From positions 142,180,308 to 142,244,307 of the forward strand of contig NC_135717.1 of NCBI RefSeq assembly GCF_964656455.1: a DNA stretch of 64,000 bases, given 5' to 3'. Below the pieces are notes generated by a model. It was not told the origin of the DNA. It worked only from the letters and a program-made list of their open reading frames with translations, and ran no database searches. Of the stretch, positions 22,931-33,369 are shown piece after piece (within the stretch, counting starts at the first letter, position 1; every line of letters begins with the position of its first letter). Source of the stretch: Halichoerus grypus (lineage: Eukaryota > Chordata > Mammalia > Carnivora > Phocidae). Both the position numbers and the translations under genes were made by a program.

Positions 22931-23118
22931 GGCGCCTGGGTAGCTCAGTCAGTTAAGCGGCCAACTCTTGGTTTTGGCTCAGATCATGATCTCATGGTCC
23001 TGAGATTGAGCCCCATGTCAGGCTCTGTGCTAAACTGAACATGGAGCCTAGGATTCGCTCTCTTCTCCCTGTGCCCCTTACCCCTGCTCTCTCTCTCTCA
23101 AATAAATGACAATTTTTA
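22931..23118 (+). mobile_element. Can-SINE, older copy
   Basis: Plus-strand copy starting GGGCGCCTGGGTAGCTCAGT. It is more diverged than its neighbours and ends in AAATAAATGACAATTTTTAA. Only a weak AAAATGT duplication remains. It forms an inverted pair with the SINE at 22533-22725. Confidence 0.92.
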
Positions 23119-23894
23119 AAATGTCTGTACATTTTTGAACTGATATTAAAAGTAAAACATGCTTTTAGTGAGCAAATCTAAACTTGCATTGTAGTGATAA
23201 TAGACATACACTTGGAAGCAATGTCCGTTTCCACTTGACTGTGAAAGGTTAGAATAGTCATTTTAACACTATAATGGTGGCAAAATTCTAAAATACGCAG
23301 ACAATTGCAGACTCAAACAGCCATAACATGGCAGATAATTTTGAACATCCCTCAGATTATTTTTGAATTTAATTGGTTCAGGAGAAATTGTAACTATTAA
23401 AATCACCTTCTGACTAATGACTTTAGAATTTAGACTTCTACAAATCTAACCTCCAATTTCTAACAAATTTTTTCATACTATAGTCAGAATGCAATCAACT
23501 GCTTATGATATTTCCTACATTTTTAATACCAATTTATATTAAGCCTATTAAATTACCATGGCTTATCTACATACATATTAAATATCATCATTATTTATTT
23601 ATATTTGGTGATTATTCTAATGTGCAAATATTATCATGGAAAATTAACTATAACGATGTGAAATTTTGTATTTACTACTGTTTAAATAGGCAGAGGTATC
23701 ATCACATTCATATGTGTATCATTCATGGCAGCGTTAAATAAGATATAATATGAAACATTCACCTAACCAACAAAACCAATATGGTAGATTAAATAAACTT
23801 AAATTTCATAAAACCTAAAGAAAATCTATAGATTCCATCTGGCTTACTAGTCATTTCTGTAAGTATATCTAGGTTGACTGTCTTATCGCAGTAC

Positions 23895-24029
23895 CTTTGT
23901 CAAGGCTGCAATTCTCTGAGCCAGTTCAGCCTCTACTTCAGGTAAGGTCTCAGCTTTTCTCATAGTCTGCTGCAACTTTTGCTCAGCCAGCTCAAGACGC
24001 TCTTGTAACTGTCTGTTCTTCTCTTCCAT
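23895..24029 (-). CDS. PPFIA2: PPFIA2 exon d (45 codons, coiled coil)
   Basis: The exon is 135 nt, phase 0/0, acceptor CATTTCAG, donor AAG|GTACTG. The product starts [20 protein letters not shown], passes through [15 protein letters not shown] and ends RIAALTK. The internal Pro marks a short interruption of the helix that is shared across liprin-alphas. The next constitutive exon begins AEERHG, so the normal junction is ALTK-AEERHG. The candidate cassette exon at 18342-18428 would enter exactly at this junction without shifting the frame. Confidence 0.97.
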
Positions 24030-24387
24030 CTGAAATGGGATGGAAAAAGAGACGCTTATAGAGTCACTGTGAGGATAACAAACACCAGCCCCTCGGGGCT
24101 TTGGGTTTCAGCCATTATTCTAGACTTAAAATCTGCCACTACTACCATACCTGGGCTATGCAAAGAGGTGACTATATTCGTATTTTCCTATCTTACTTAA
24201 TCACATTCCTCAATAAAATTTAGCACATTAAAAAATAGAAAAGCTCTTACCAATGGCAGCAAAGAGAAAAAAAAAAGTTACTAGTGAGTATAAACCTGGA
24301 CAAATGGATTATAATTCAATACGAAGACTTCAGATGTACCATGATAGCATAACATTGAAAATTACAGTATTAACCAGAGTGGGAGAG

Positions 24388-24838
24388 GGAATGTAGTAGA
24401 ATGGTTAAGGGTCCAGGCTCTAGAGATAGGTTTGACAAAACTTTTTTCTCTGAAAGACCAGAAAATAAATATTTTAGGCTTTGTGTATTATTTAGTCTCT
24501 GTTCCAACTACTCAATTCTACCATTGCAGCACAAAAACAGTCACAGACTGTTAAATAAATGGGTATGGTTTATCTGTAAAACAGAGCCATAGTTTCGGCA
24601 CATGGGCCATAGTTTGTCCACTCCTGCTCTAGAGTCAAATAGACTTAGGCCTCCGTTAATAACTGGCAATTACCAGATGTGTGACCTTGAAAAAGGTTTC
24701 ATATCTCTGAACCTTAGTGCCTCAGTATAATTGTGCTTACTTCACAGGTGATGGTTAGATTTAAGTGAGGTAATACATGTTAACTGTTTAGCAGTTTCTG
24801 GCTCATGTCTAGATCCAAAGTAAATATTAAAAGTAATT
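24388..24838 (+). repeat. MIR SINE split by a MER5A insertion
   Basis: The MIR head (AGAATGGTTAAGGGTCCAGG) lies at 24388-24417 and resumes at 24635 with GAGTCAAATAGACTTAGGCC, then 'cagatgtgtgaccttgaaaa' and 'gaaccttagtgcctcag'. The interruption is the DNA transposon at 24426-24626 together with its duplicated target site. Confidence 0.85.
24426..24626 (+). mobile_element. MER5A-like hAT (Charlie) DNA transposon remnant
   Basis: About 201 bp containing the MER5A signature: 'aaataaatattttaggcttt', 'ttccaactactcaattctac', 'ccattgcagcacaaaaacag' and a terminal 'gggccatagtttgtccactc'. Non-autonomous, with no transposase. An intact 8-bp target-site duplication CTCTAGAG at 24418-24425 and 24627-24634 is the expected length for hAT elements. 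The 63-codon open frame across it is a shadow. Confidence 0.93.
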
Positions 24839-25025
24839 ATTTTTATTATTATTAAGACAAATTTATAAATTATATGTTGAAAATCACATCTGTCTAGTCA
24901 GTTCTATTCTAAATTTTAGATAATGGTTGATTGCCAAGAAATACCATATTTTATTTACTCCATGTTTTGTGAGAATGATTAGAACACACACGGACAAGAA
25001 CAAAACCAAGATAGAGATACTCAAC

Positions 25026-25172
25026 CTGCCGTAGGATGGCCTCTTTATTTGCTAACTCATTTTCTAGTTTATCATTCATGTCATGTATGGAGGTAGATTC
25101 TCTCTGAGCACTGAGGTAACGCTTCTCAAGGGTTGTGATTCTTTCTTCCATATCTTCCTTCTGTGCCATGGC
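25026..25172 (-). CDS. PPFIA2: PPFIA2 exon c (49 codons, coiled coil)
   Basis: The exon is 147 nt, phase 0/0, acceptor TTGTAG and donor CAG|GTTGAG. It begins [20 protein letters not shown], a segment nearly invariant among liprin-alphas, and ends [14 protein letters not shown]. The whole exon is predicted helix with leucine/isoleucine heptads. The donor has T at +3 (GTTGAG), weaker than consensus, although the exon's identity is not in doubt. It lies 996 bp upstream, in transcript terms, of the next exon. That short intron contains a MIR interrupted by a MER5A element. Confidence 0.97.
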
Positions 25173-26184
25173 CTACAATTAAAATAAATTAATTAAAATC
25201 AGATTTTCAGATAATGTACTGTCTTGTTATTTAAATAAAATAGTAAAATTTAAAAGCTATTGTTTTTTTGAAGTAATACTCATTCCTTTCTTTTCAAGGA
25301 AGGTATGCAAGATTTCTTGTGAATTTTCCCAATACCATCAGAATTCTTACATCTTGGGTTAACGAAGTTTCTCTCTCTGAGAATGCAATGGAGTACATGA
25401 AACTACCGGTTGTAGAACTGTCATTCTTAGAAAAGAAGTGACAGCTAAATTAGCTTGTTATATAGTAAAGATAAGTACAATTATGGGTAGAGTTGTAAAC
25501 CATAAAGGTGAAATGGTGGCTACTGTTCCAAACTGCAAAGCAATCTTTAAGGTTAACCAATATCATCAGTATTTTCATCTTCAGATATAAGTAAAAGTAA
25601 CTCAACAGTTAAAAAAAGAGGCCAAAAAATGAATAAATTTGAGTCATATTCACAAATGGATCGACCAGCTGACTTTGGAACTTAACCGTTTTCCTTGTCA
25701 TATATATTCCAATTAAAAAAAGAATTTAAAGAACTCAATGAACACAAATCTCTAGGGAAAAATAAACTATCAGTGCAAATGGAGAAAACCTTGGCATTAA
25801 TGATATTCTAAACAATAATTTTTAAACCATCTAAATTCAAAGATAATATGGAGATAATCTTATCTTCTAACAGCTTACATGAAAATTTATTAGAAGGTGG
25901 ATAACCTACTTTTTAAAAAAGATATTAATTTTTTTTTTTTTTAGTACATCCCAGAAAGAGCACCTACACTAAACAGAAAACAAAATGTTTGTCAGGAATC
26001 TGACCAAATACACAAAGCAGCAGGTAAGATTCCTGAGAGAAAAGAAAGACTCCCAATGGAACATAAATAGATCCCCTTCAAAGTACACATATTTCACAGG
26101 AGTGTGTACATATATATGTAATATATTAAAAGAAATTTGGTTTCTATCCCAAGAAGTTATGCAGAAATAATAAATCAATCTCTC

Positions 26185-26784
26185 ATCTGAGATTTGGGAA
26201 GTGCAGAGGCTGCAGCCACGTTACTAAGCAGGTGTGCACCCCGCTCCCGCACACACTTCCCCTCTGTACACGATACACTTGCTGGGAGGGTGCTGAGGCG
26301 GGCGCTTCTCTCTGCCCCAGCCCCTAGCCCCAGCAGATCCAGTGTTTGTAGAAGAGCGAGCCAGGAAAGGCAGGTCTCTGTGGGGCCCCCAGAGCCCAGG
26401 AGCTGGCAGCAGGCAGGTGGCCAAAGCCCAAGGCCACCTGCCTGGAAGGGGACCTTGGCCCTGGGGTAAAAGGGAATTGCTTGGGACCCCCAGGAATGGT
26501 GTGGCCACATTCCCAGTTTTCAGCAGCAATCCTCATTCTGGGGTCTCCCCAAGGTCCACAAGCTCTTTGTAGTTTGGCCAGTCTGGACTTCTCGTAGGGT
26601 CAAATGGCTTTTAGGAAGAGGGCACAGAGTTTCCAGAGCCACGAGGGCTTGGCCATGTGAACCTGTGTGTTTGCACACACGCACATACAACCATGCGTGC
26701 TTTAAGAGAGGTTGACAAGTTGCAAACGAGTGTTCTGCCGTGACGCGCGCAAATAGTGTCTACTCTGTGGTCAGAAGTGCGCTT
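26185..26784. other. GC-rich block of unknown origin abutting an L1
   Basis: The base composition changes sharply near 26185 from AT-rich intron to GC-rich sequence with several CpG sites (for example CCCGCTCCCGCACACACTTC and GTGACGCGCGCAAATAGTG). It holds overlapping open frames of 70-111 codons on both strands, which is expected from few stops in GC-rich DNA and does not indicate a gene. At about 26785 it passes directly into recognisable L1 ORF2. The likeliest source is the 5'UTR of the same L1, or sequence transduced with it. I do not recognise it with confidence. Confidence 0.4.
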
Positions 26785-27814
26785 CATAGAAAAACTGAGA
26801 GTTTTTCCCCGAAGGTCAGGAACATGACAGGGATGCCCACTCTCACCACTTTTGTTCAACATAGTACTAGAAGTTTGAGCCTCAGCAATCAGACAACAAA
26901 AAGAAATAAAAGGCATTCAAACTGGCAAAGAAGAAGTCAAACTCTCACTCTTCCCAGATGACATACTTTATGTGGAAAACCCAAAAGACTTCACCCCAAA
27001 ATTGCTAGCACTCATACAGCAATTCAGCAACATGGCAGGATATAAAATCAATGCAGAGAAATCAGTGGCATTTCTATACAGTAATAATGAGACAGAAGAA
27101 AGAGAAATTAAGGAATTGATGCCATTTACAATTGCACCAAAAACTATAAGATACGTAGGAATAAACCTATCCAAAGAGGCAAAGGATCTGTACTCTAAAA
27201 ACTACAAAACACTTATTAAAGAAATTGAGGAAGAGGCAAAAAAATGGAAAAACATTCCATGCTAGTGATCTGAAGGGGCACCTGCACCCCAATGTCCACA
27301 ATAGCCAAACTATGGAAAGAGCCCAGATGTCCATCGACAGATGAATGGATAAAGAAGATGTTGTGTATATATACAATGGAATATTACTCAGCCACCAGAA
27401 AGGATGAAATCTTACCATTTACATCGACATGGACAGAACTGGAGGGTATTATGCTGAGCGAAATAAGTCAATCAGAGAAAGACAATTATCATATAGTTTC
27501 ATGCATATGAGGAATATAAGAAACAGTGCAGAGGATCATAGGGGAAGGGAGGGGGAAAAATGGAATGGGAAGAAATCAGAAAGGAAGACAAACCATGAGA
27601 GATTCTTTTAACTATGGGAAAGAAACTGAGGGTTGTTGGAGGGGAGGTGGGAAGGGAGATGAGGTAACTGGGTGACGGGCATTAAGGAGGGCACGTGATG
27701 TGATGAGCACTGGGTGTTATATGCAACTGAGGAATTACTGCATTCTACATCTGAAACTAATGATGTTCTATGTGTTGGCTAATTGAATTTAAATTTAAAA
27801 AAAAAAAAAAAAAA
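26785..27814 (+). mobile_element. LINE-1, internally deleted, with poly(A) tail
   Basis: Starts in the ORF2 reverse transcriptase region (26785: GAAAAACTGAGAGTTTTTCC), broken by frameshifts. It gives an open ORF2 stretch around 26972-27263 ([20 protein letters not shown]), then jumps at about 27263 to the ORF2 C-terminal/3' end ('ggggcacctgcaccccaatg', 'tggaatattactcagccacc'). It runs through the 3'UTR to a poly(A) of 18 at 27797-27814. Opposite in strand to PPFIA2. No target-site duplication was found by eye. Confidence 0.9.
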
Positions 27815-28183
27815 GGTGAGTTTCATGGGCCTGATGTGGTTTCCTGATAATGTGGGGAGCTTCTTTGCATAAGGAGCCTAAAATTGATGTGATGGTGGTG
27901 GCTTCCATGTATTACTATCCAAATTTCTTTGATCAGTCTTCCTAATCAGTTCTTTTGGTCCTCTCCTTTAGGACCCAGAGCCAGTCCTGCCATATGCACA
28001 GAGCAGATAAATTTTCTTCCATTCTTCCAAAAGAAATAGAAGCCCTTAAATGGATAATCCCTCAATGTCTCGGTCTTCCCTCACCACCAACTGGAAATAA
28101 CCACATGCACAAATCATTAACTTCTAGCTCTCAGTTTAGAACAGGTGTTCCACCCTCTCTCAAAGTTTAATCATTATCTGTGC

Positions 28184-28468
28184 TCAACATTTTACGCCTT
28201 TTCTGCTTTTAGGATCTTGATCACCTTTTTTGTCTTGGATTTTCAAAATGATAGTAGAAGTAAATCCCACAACTACAGCAGAAACAATGAGCAGGCTTAT
28301 AGATAAGGCTGTACAGACCAGAGGTGGATGGTAGAAGAAAAAGGAATGATTCAAAGAAAATAAGAAAAAGAATGATAAATTATCTGCTTGACCACTGACC
28401 ATAACTGAATTGAAATCATAGAATTTACTAATCTGGTAGAGTGGGTAGAAAGACACGCCATAGTTTTA
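28184..28468 (-). other. Unidentified open frame with a membrane-helix-like segment
   Basis: The minus strand is open from just after a stop at 28468-28466 to a stop after ...SRKGVKC. It reads NYGVSFYPLYQISKF at the start, then a Phe-rich run, a strongly hydrophobic stretch (TALSISLLIVSAVVVGFT) and a charged tail (KIQDKKGDQDPKSRKG). No ATG suits the full length; internal Met occurs at VMVSG. There is no obvious 3' splice site at its start. It could be a retrocopy fragment of a membrane protein I cannot name, or chance. Confidence 0.25.
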
Positions 28469-29238
28469 AAAACAAGTAAGCAAATTAATGTATCAAGTAA
28501 TTAATAAAATCTTAGAAAAACAAAAAGCTGTACAACAGTAGGAAATACTATCATGGGAAACCACCACTTGGATCAGTTGTGAGAATTATTTACATAGCCA
28601 TAATAATGGTGATACTAAATGTGATTTTGAGGTAATTGTAGTGGAAGGATGGGTGGAAGAGAAAGGAAGAGAGAGAATAAAAGAGCTAAAATCCTCATAT
28701 AATAGCATGGCACAGATTAAGTTTAAATAAGAGAGAAAATAGCACAAGTAACAGCTAAAGGATTGCAGTTAAGACCCTCAGGCAAGTAAGATGGGAAGTG
28801 GGTGGGCACTCTCTATGTACGTGTGTGTTTGTGTGTACGTATTTAGATTTGTACCCTCTTACATTATTTCACTTTGAGAAATTGTATATATAGAAAAATT
28901 AAAAGCAATTAAAAAACAATATTTCTACCATGAAACCCACCACGCTTGCCTGCCCTGCCTACCCACAAATCAGATTTTCTTCTTAGAATCATCCTTCAAA
29001 TCTTCACCCTAACTCCCCACTTAATAGCCTAACCTGCTATTGGTCTTTTTCCTGCTTCCACATTCTCTAACCTGCTGACCAAGAGAAAATACGAAATGCC
29101 AGTCTGATCATACTGCTTCTTGGCTTGAATACCTTTATATGTTTAACCCCCCCAACCTCCTCCCCCCATCTTCAGTGAAAGTCTGAGCTACAAAGCCTGG
29201 AAAACAAATAGCTTCCTGACCTAACACTTCTATCTCTA

Positions 29239-29700
29239 TGTACTGGGATGAATAGCATACCCCCCGCCCCCCTAAAAAAAATTCATGTCCACCCAGAACC
29301 GGTGAATGTGACCTTATTTACAAATAGGGTTTTACAGACGTAATCAAGTTAAGATGGTATTATATAAGATAGGGTGGACCTTAAATCCAGTGACTGGTGT
29401 TCTTACAAGGAGAGGCAGATTTGGAGACACACAGACATACAGAGGAAAAAGGCAATGTTAAGAGAGAAGCAGACTGTAGTTACACTGCTATCAGCCAGGA
29501 ACAGAAGGATTGCCAGCAAGCAGCGGAGGCTAGAAGAGGCAAAGAAGCATTCTTCGCTAGAGTCTTTAGAGGGCATATGGCCCTGCTGACACCTTGACTT
29601 CAGACTTGGAGCTTCCAGAACCATGAAAAAATAAATTACTGTTGTTTTGAGCCACCCAGTTTGTGGTAATTTGTTACAGGAGCCCTAAGAAACTAATGCA
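29239..29700 (+). mobile_element. Solo LTR, MaLR/ERVL-like
   Basis: A 462-bp element starting TG and ending CA. The near-terminal text is typical of mammalian MaLR-type LTRs ('gtgaccttatttacaaatag', 'tccagtgactggtgttctta', 'ggccctgctgacaccttgac', 'ttgttttgagccacccagtt'). An AATAAA poly(A) signal lies at 29629-29634. Flanking CTCTA (29234-29238) and CTCTG (29701-29705) look like a 5-bp target-site duplication with one change. No internal viral genes are present. The three overlapping open frames inside are LTR shadows. The subfamily name is not certain. Confidence 0.75.
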
Positions 29701-29932
29701 CTCTGTGACTTCATTTCCGCCTGGAATGCATTTTTATTACCTTCTTCTGGGTCTACTGACCTTCAAGACCCAACTAAAGATTACTTGGTTATTATATTAA
29801 TATTAAAGATCAGATCAATTAATCCATCAATTTGGCAAAAATTACCCAGACTATTTTTTTCAACATTATCTACACATCTCTAGATTTTAGCCAACACAAA
29901 CAAAAGCTACTATTTAAAAAGCTTTTATTTTA

Positions 29933-30136
29933 GGGCGCCTGGGTGGCTCAGTTGGTTAAGCGACTGCCTTCGGCTCAGGTCATGATCCTGGAGTCCCGGG
30001 ATCGAGTCCCGCATCGGGCTCCCTGCTCAGCAGGGAGTCTGCTTCTCCCTCTGACCCTCCCCCCTCTCATGTGCTCTCTCTCTCTCTCAAATAAATAAAT
30101 AAAATCTTTAAAAAAAAAAAATAAATAAAAAAAAAT
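29933..30136 (+). mobile_element. Can-SINE, full length
   Basis: Plus-strand copy with the AATAAA-rich and A-rich tail. A perfect 17-bp target-site duplication AAAAAGCTTTTATTTTA lies at 29916-29932 and 30137-30153. Confidence 0.97.
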
Positions 30137-31285
30137 AAAAAGCTTTTATTTTAAATTTTGACTTCTTCAATTCTATAATATTATTTTTTAGCCTAATGAG
30201 GATAGAGTTTATCATCTTAGAGGATTCTTTCAGAGTACTGTATTCTGTTAATTTCATTTTCATAAAGAATTCTGGGAACATTATGTCGATTTTGTAGCCC
30301 AAAAAGAAAATCCTGAATCTAGCCTACATATATAAACTTATAACTAAATTATAATAGCAATAAATTCAGTTAAAGACATATACAGGTTTCCTGAGAACAT
30401 GAGCATTGGAGTAGCACATACTAGCTCCAAGTCCCAGTTTTTGCTATTCATTAACTCAGTTACCATGGAAAAATGTTGATTACATTTTCTATAACTCACC
30501 TTTTTTCTTTTGTCTGTTTTTTTTTTTGGTTTGTTTGCTTCTTTGTTTTGTTTTCTGGTTTTGGATGGGATATTAATCTCTACCACACAACATTGTTGTG
30601 ATACAAAATTTTAAGTGCCTTGTGTGGTCTTATGCATAATACACACTCCATAAATAATAGCTGCTTTTTTATTATTAATTACTGTTGTGCCTCTAATTAG
30701 CTGATCTGACTCTATGGCATATATTGCATGCAGAAGTCATTGTATAGACTTTGCTACTGCATTTTTGATTCAGTGATTCATGTGGGAGATTCAATTTTTA
30801 ACTGCAAGCTGTGTTGCCAAAAATAAATTTTGAATTTACAAGTCTGAGAAATATCTTTTCCCTGCATGTCACTTGGAAATTCTAAAAAAGGAAGCTTTTT
30901 CTAGTCTCTAAAAACTGCTGCCTAAAAAGAGAAAAACAGCGTAAAGATTCAATTATCTTTTGACCTGAAGTTTGTGTACAAAATGGATTTTATTGTATCA
31001 AATAATATAACTCTATAGTAATGTAGATCTAGTAAACTAAAAAATATAACTCCATGTTTCAGATCATAGAAAAGACAAAATTGATATGTATTCATTTAAT
31101 CACTAAGGAATTTTTTAAGAACTCTTAACAGGAAGGTGGAAAGATAAGCTGGTTTAATTCACAAAACAATATATAATTTAAAAACACCATAGAAAATTCT
31201 AATTCTTTGCATACCTATATATTTAATAAAATGTTATTATCCAATACCCAATTAGTAGCTATCTTGATAAAAAAGTGGAGAGCTA

Positions 31286-31481
31286 GGGGCGCCTGGGTGG
31301 CTCAGTTGGTTAAGCGTCTGCTTTTGGCTCAGGTCATGATCCTAGGGTCCTGGGATCAAGCCCCATGTTGGGCTCCCAGCTCAGTGGGAAGCCTGCTTCT
31401 CTTTCTCTCTCTCTCTGCAGCTCCCCCTGCTTGTGCTCTTTCTCTCTCTCTGTCAAATAAATAAATAAAATCTTAAAAAAA
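31286..31481 (+). mobile_element. Can-SINE, full length
   Basis: Plus-strand copy (GGGGCGCCTGGGTGGCTCAG). 17-bp target-site duplications AAAAAAGTGGAGAGCTA (31269-31285) and AAAAAAGCGGAGAGCTA (31482-31498) differ at one position. The 85-codon open frame over it is SINE-derived. Confidence 0.96.
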
Positions 31482-32157
31482 AAAAAAGCGGAGAGCTAAG
31501 CCTGCTATAAGATTATCTACGTTTTCTAATATGTGGACTATGCTTAGCGTTAATCCAGCCCCCTACTCTTATAGGTCACAGTCAATTTAAGGAGCAAATA
31601 AGACAAAACTTCAAACAAAAGTAAATTTTAAATAGATTTATTTCTTGACAAAGAATAATGACAAAAATATACTCTAAAGCCATTAATGAAATATACTTAC
31701 ACAATTCATTTTAGATATATTAGGCTGTCCTCACATGCAAAGCAAAATGCACTCAGTTTTTAATTATATCGTCAGTTTTTCTTATTCCCTATTTTTCCTT
31801 AATTAATTGAACAAATATGCATCGCTTATATAATGCATACATACTGTGTTAGCAATGCTATAGGGGTAGCCAAGAAGAATCACTTTTCTAGTTTCCTACT
31901 AAAAAACTTGCAATCTAGTAGACCTTGTGTGCCCAACGCCCACGAGTACCTTATCAGTCAGGAAAACAAAAGCAGAGGCTGAAGTTTTGAGCGTTGTGAT
32001 ACCTTTTTAAAGTACATGATTTTCACATCTTACTGGAAAGAAAGAGCAAAAGATTGATTATTTGGGCAGTTAATAGTGCAGCTGCATTTTTTTATACTAG
32101 TGTTATCACTGATGAATGATTGATTCTATTTCGTTGATTTTGGAAGCTGCTCATAGT

Positions 32158-32395
32158 GGAAGAAGCACAGGTTTTGAAGCTGGGCTGATCCTGTGTCTTC
32201 CTGGTGCAGGGGGTGGGGCAGGGGGAGAGGGGTTGGAAGAAGTGGGGTGCTGGGGAAGGCAGTGCATGTGCCTTTGACAAGTCACTTTATCTCACTTGAG
32301 AAAAATTGGGATAATGACAAGTACCTTCTGGATAGGACCAATGTAATAAATTAGAGAAATTAAATGCAATGCACCCATAATAGTTTTCATGGTTG
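32158..32395 (+). repeat. MIR SINE
   Basis: 'gaagaagcacaggttttgaa' then, after a G-rich stretch (32206-32262), 'gacaagtcactttatctcac', 'gagaaaaattgggataatga' and a degenerate end. The G-rich part looks like an expansion inside the element. Confidence 0.6.
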
Positions 32396-33369
32396 ATCCT
32401 CAAGAAATTCCTAGCAGTAAGCCAGGGCCTTGTGGTCTGTGACCTGAACCTTTTTGGAAATGTTCTATTTGGCCTTCACAGTGTCCTTAACACACACACA
32501 CATACCACACATGATATATCCAGAAAGGCAGGCAGAGTATAGGTACCTTGTCCAGGTCTCATTAACTCTACCACTTCCTATGTTGCATGTTTGCTGCCTA
32601 ATGTGTTATACATTTATATTGCCGGCCTGGCTCTTGAAACATTTGTTTGCAACCTCCCTTTAGAGGTGAATGATGAAAGATATTCTTTTCTCATGAATCT
32701 CTTCTAAAATATAACTACATAAAAATTCTTAGAGCTGATAAGATTTGTTGTATTTTAAAAGAATTCCATGTGATAGCAGAACTCCTTACCAACTAGAGAA
32801 GGTTCCTCATAAAAGAAACCTGGCACCAGATGATCGATATTTTCCATCTGACTTAGCTCTTTGTCACCTACATCCAAAGACTATGAGAATTAAGGGGTTA
32901 TTTTTACATAAACAATAAGAAAGGGGAACTGGAGATACTGGGCTCTACCTGTGACACTGGATTAGGTAAACATGAAGAGAGGAGGTAGGAGAGGAGTGCT
33001 AGATGAAAGGAAAACAGCTAAATCTCTGGGACTAAGACAATGAAGAAATTACAAAGAGCAAGAGGTCAAGAAATAACGTTGATGCTTTACTAGCCAGAAA
33101 TCTTAGTGTTTCCAAACAGGGATATAGAAGAGTGGCAAACCTTCAGCTATTTTATAAATTCTCTGACTTTGGGTTGTGGGAAGAAGTGAAAATGAGAGAC
33201 GTATCTTTGAACGATCAATTCATATAAAGGTGTAGAGAGCACAGTATCATCATTTGTGTGGTAGTAAAGCCGTCTCGCACTTCATGGATCATCTATCTTT
33301 TTCTGAGACAGTAGATATTGTTTTAGTACACATTCTAATCTCATCTGTGCCTTTTGATATTTACACCAA

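Larger units (their letters stand above)
18429..23894 (-). other. PPFIA2: PPFIA2 intron between exon d and the cassette/exon e
   Basis: 5,466 bp. 18429-21540 has no identifiable transposon except an A-rich (AATA)n run at 21459-21487 and a CA repeat at 20459-20486. The right half holds three Can-SINEs and a short L1 tail. 23130-23894 shows nothing nameable; the 78-codon open frame at 23505-23741 has no recognisable product. Confidence 0.7.
24030..25025 (-). other. PPFIA2: PPFIA2 intron c-d
   Basis: 996 bp; apart from the MIR/MER5A nest it contains nothing I recognise. Confidence 0.8.

Noticed and set aside
26175..26572. Cluster of overlapping 70-111 codon open frames on both strands
   Set aside because: They arise because the block is GC-rich and so has few stops. 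The frames overlap on both strands and no domain or splice context supports a gene.
29374..29624. Three overlapping frames of 66-73 codons
   Set aside because: They lie entirely inside the MaLR-like LTR.
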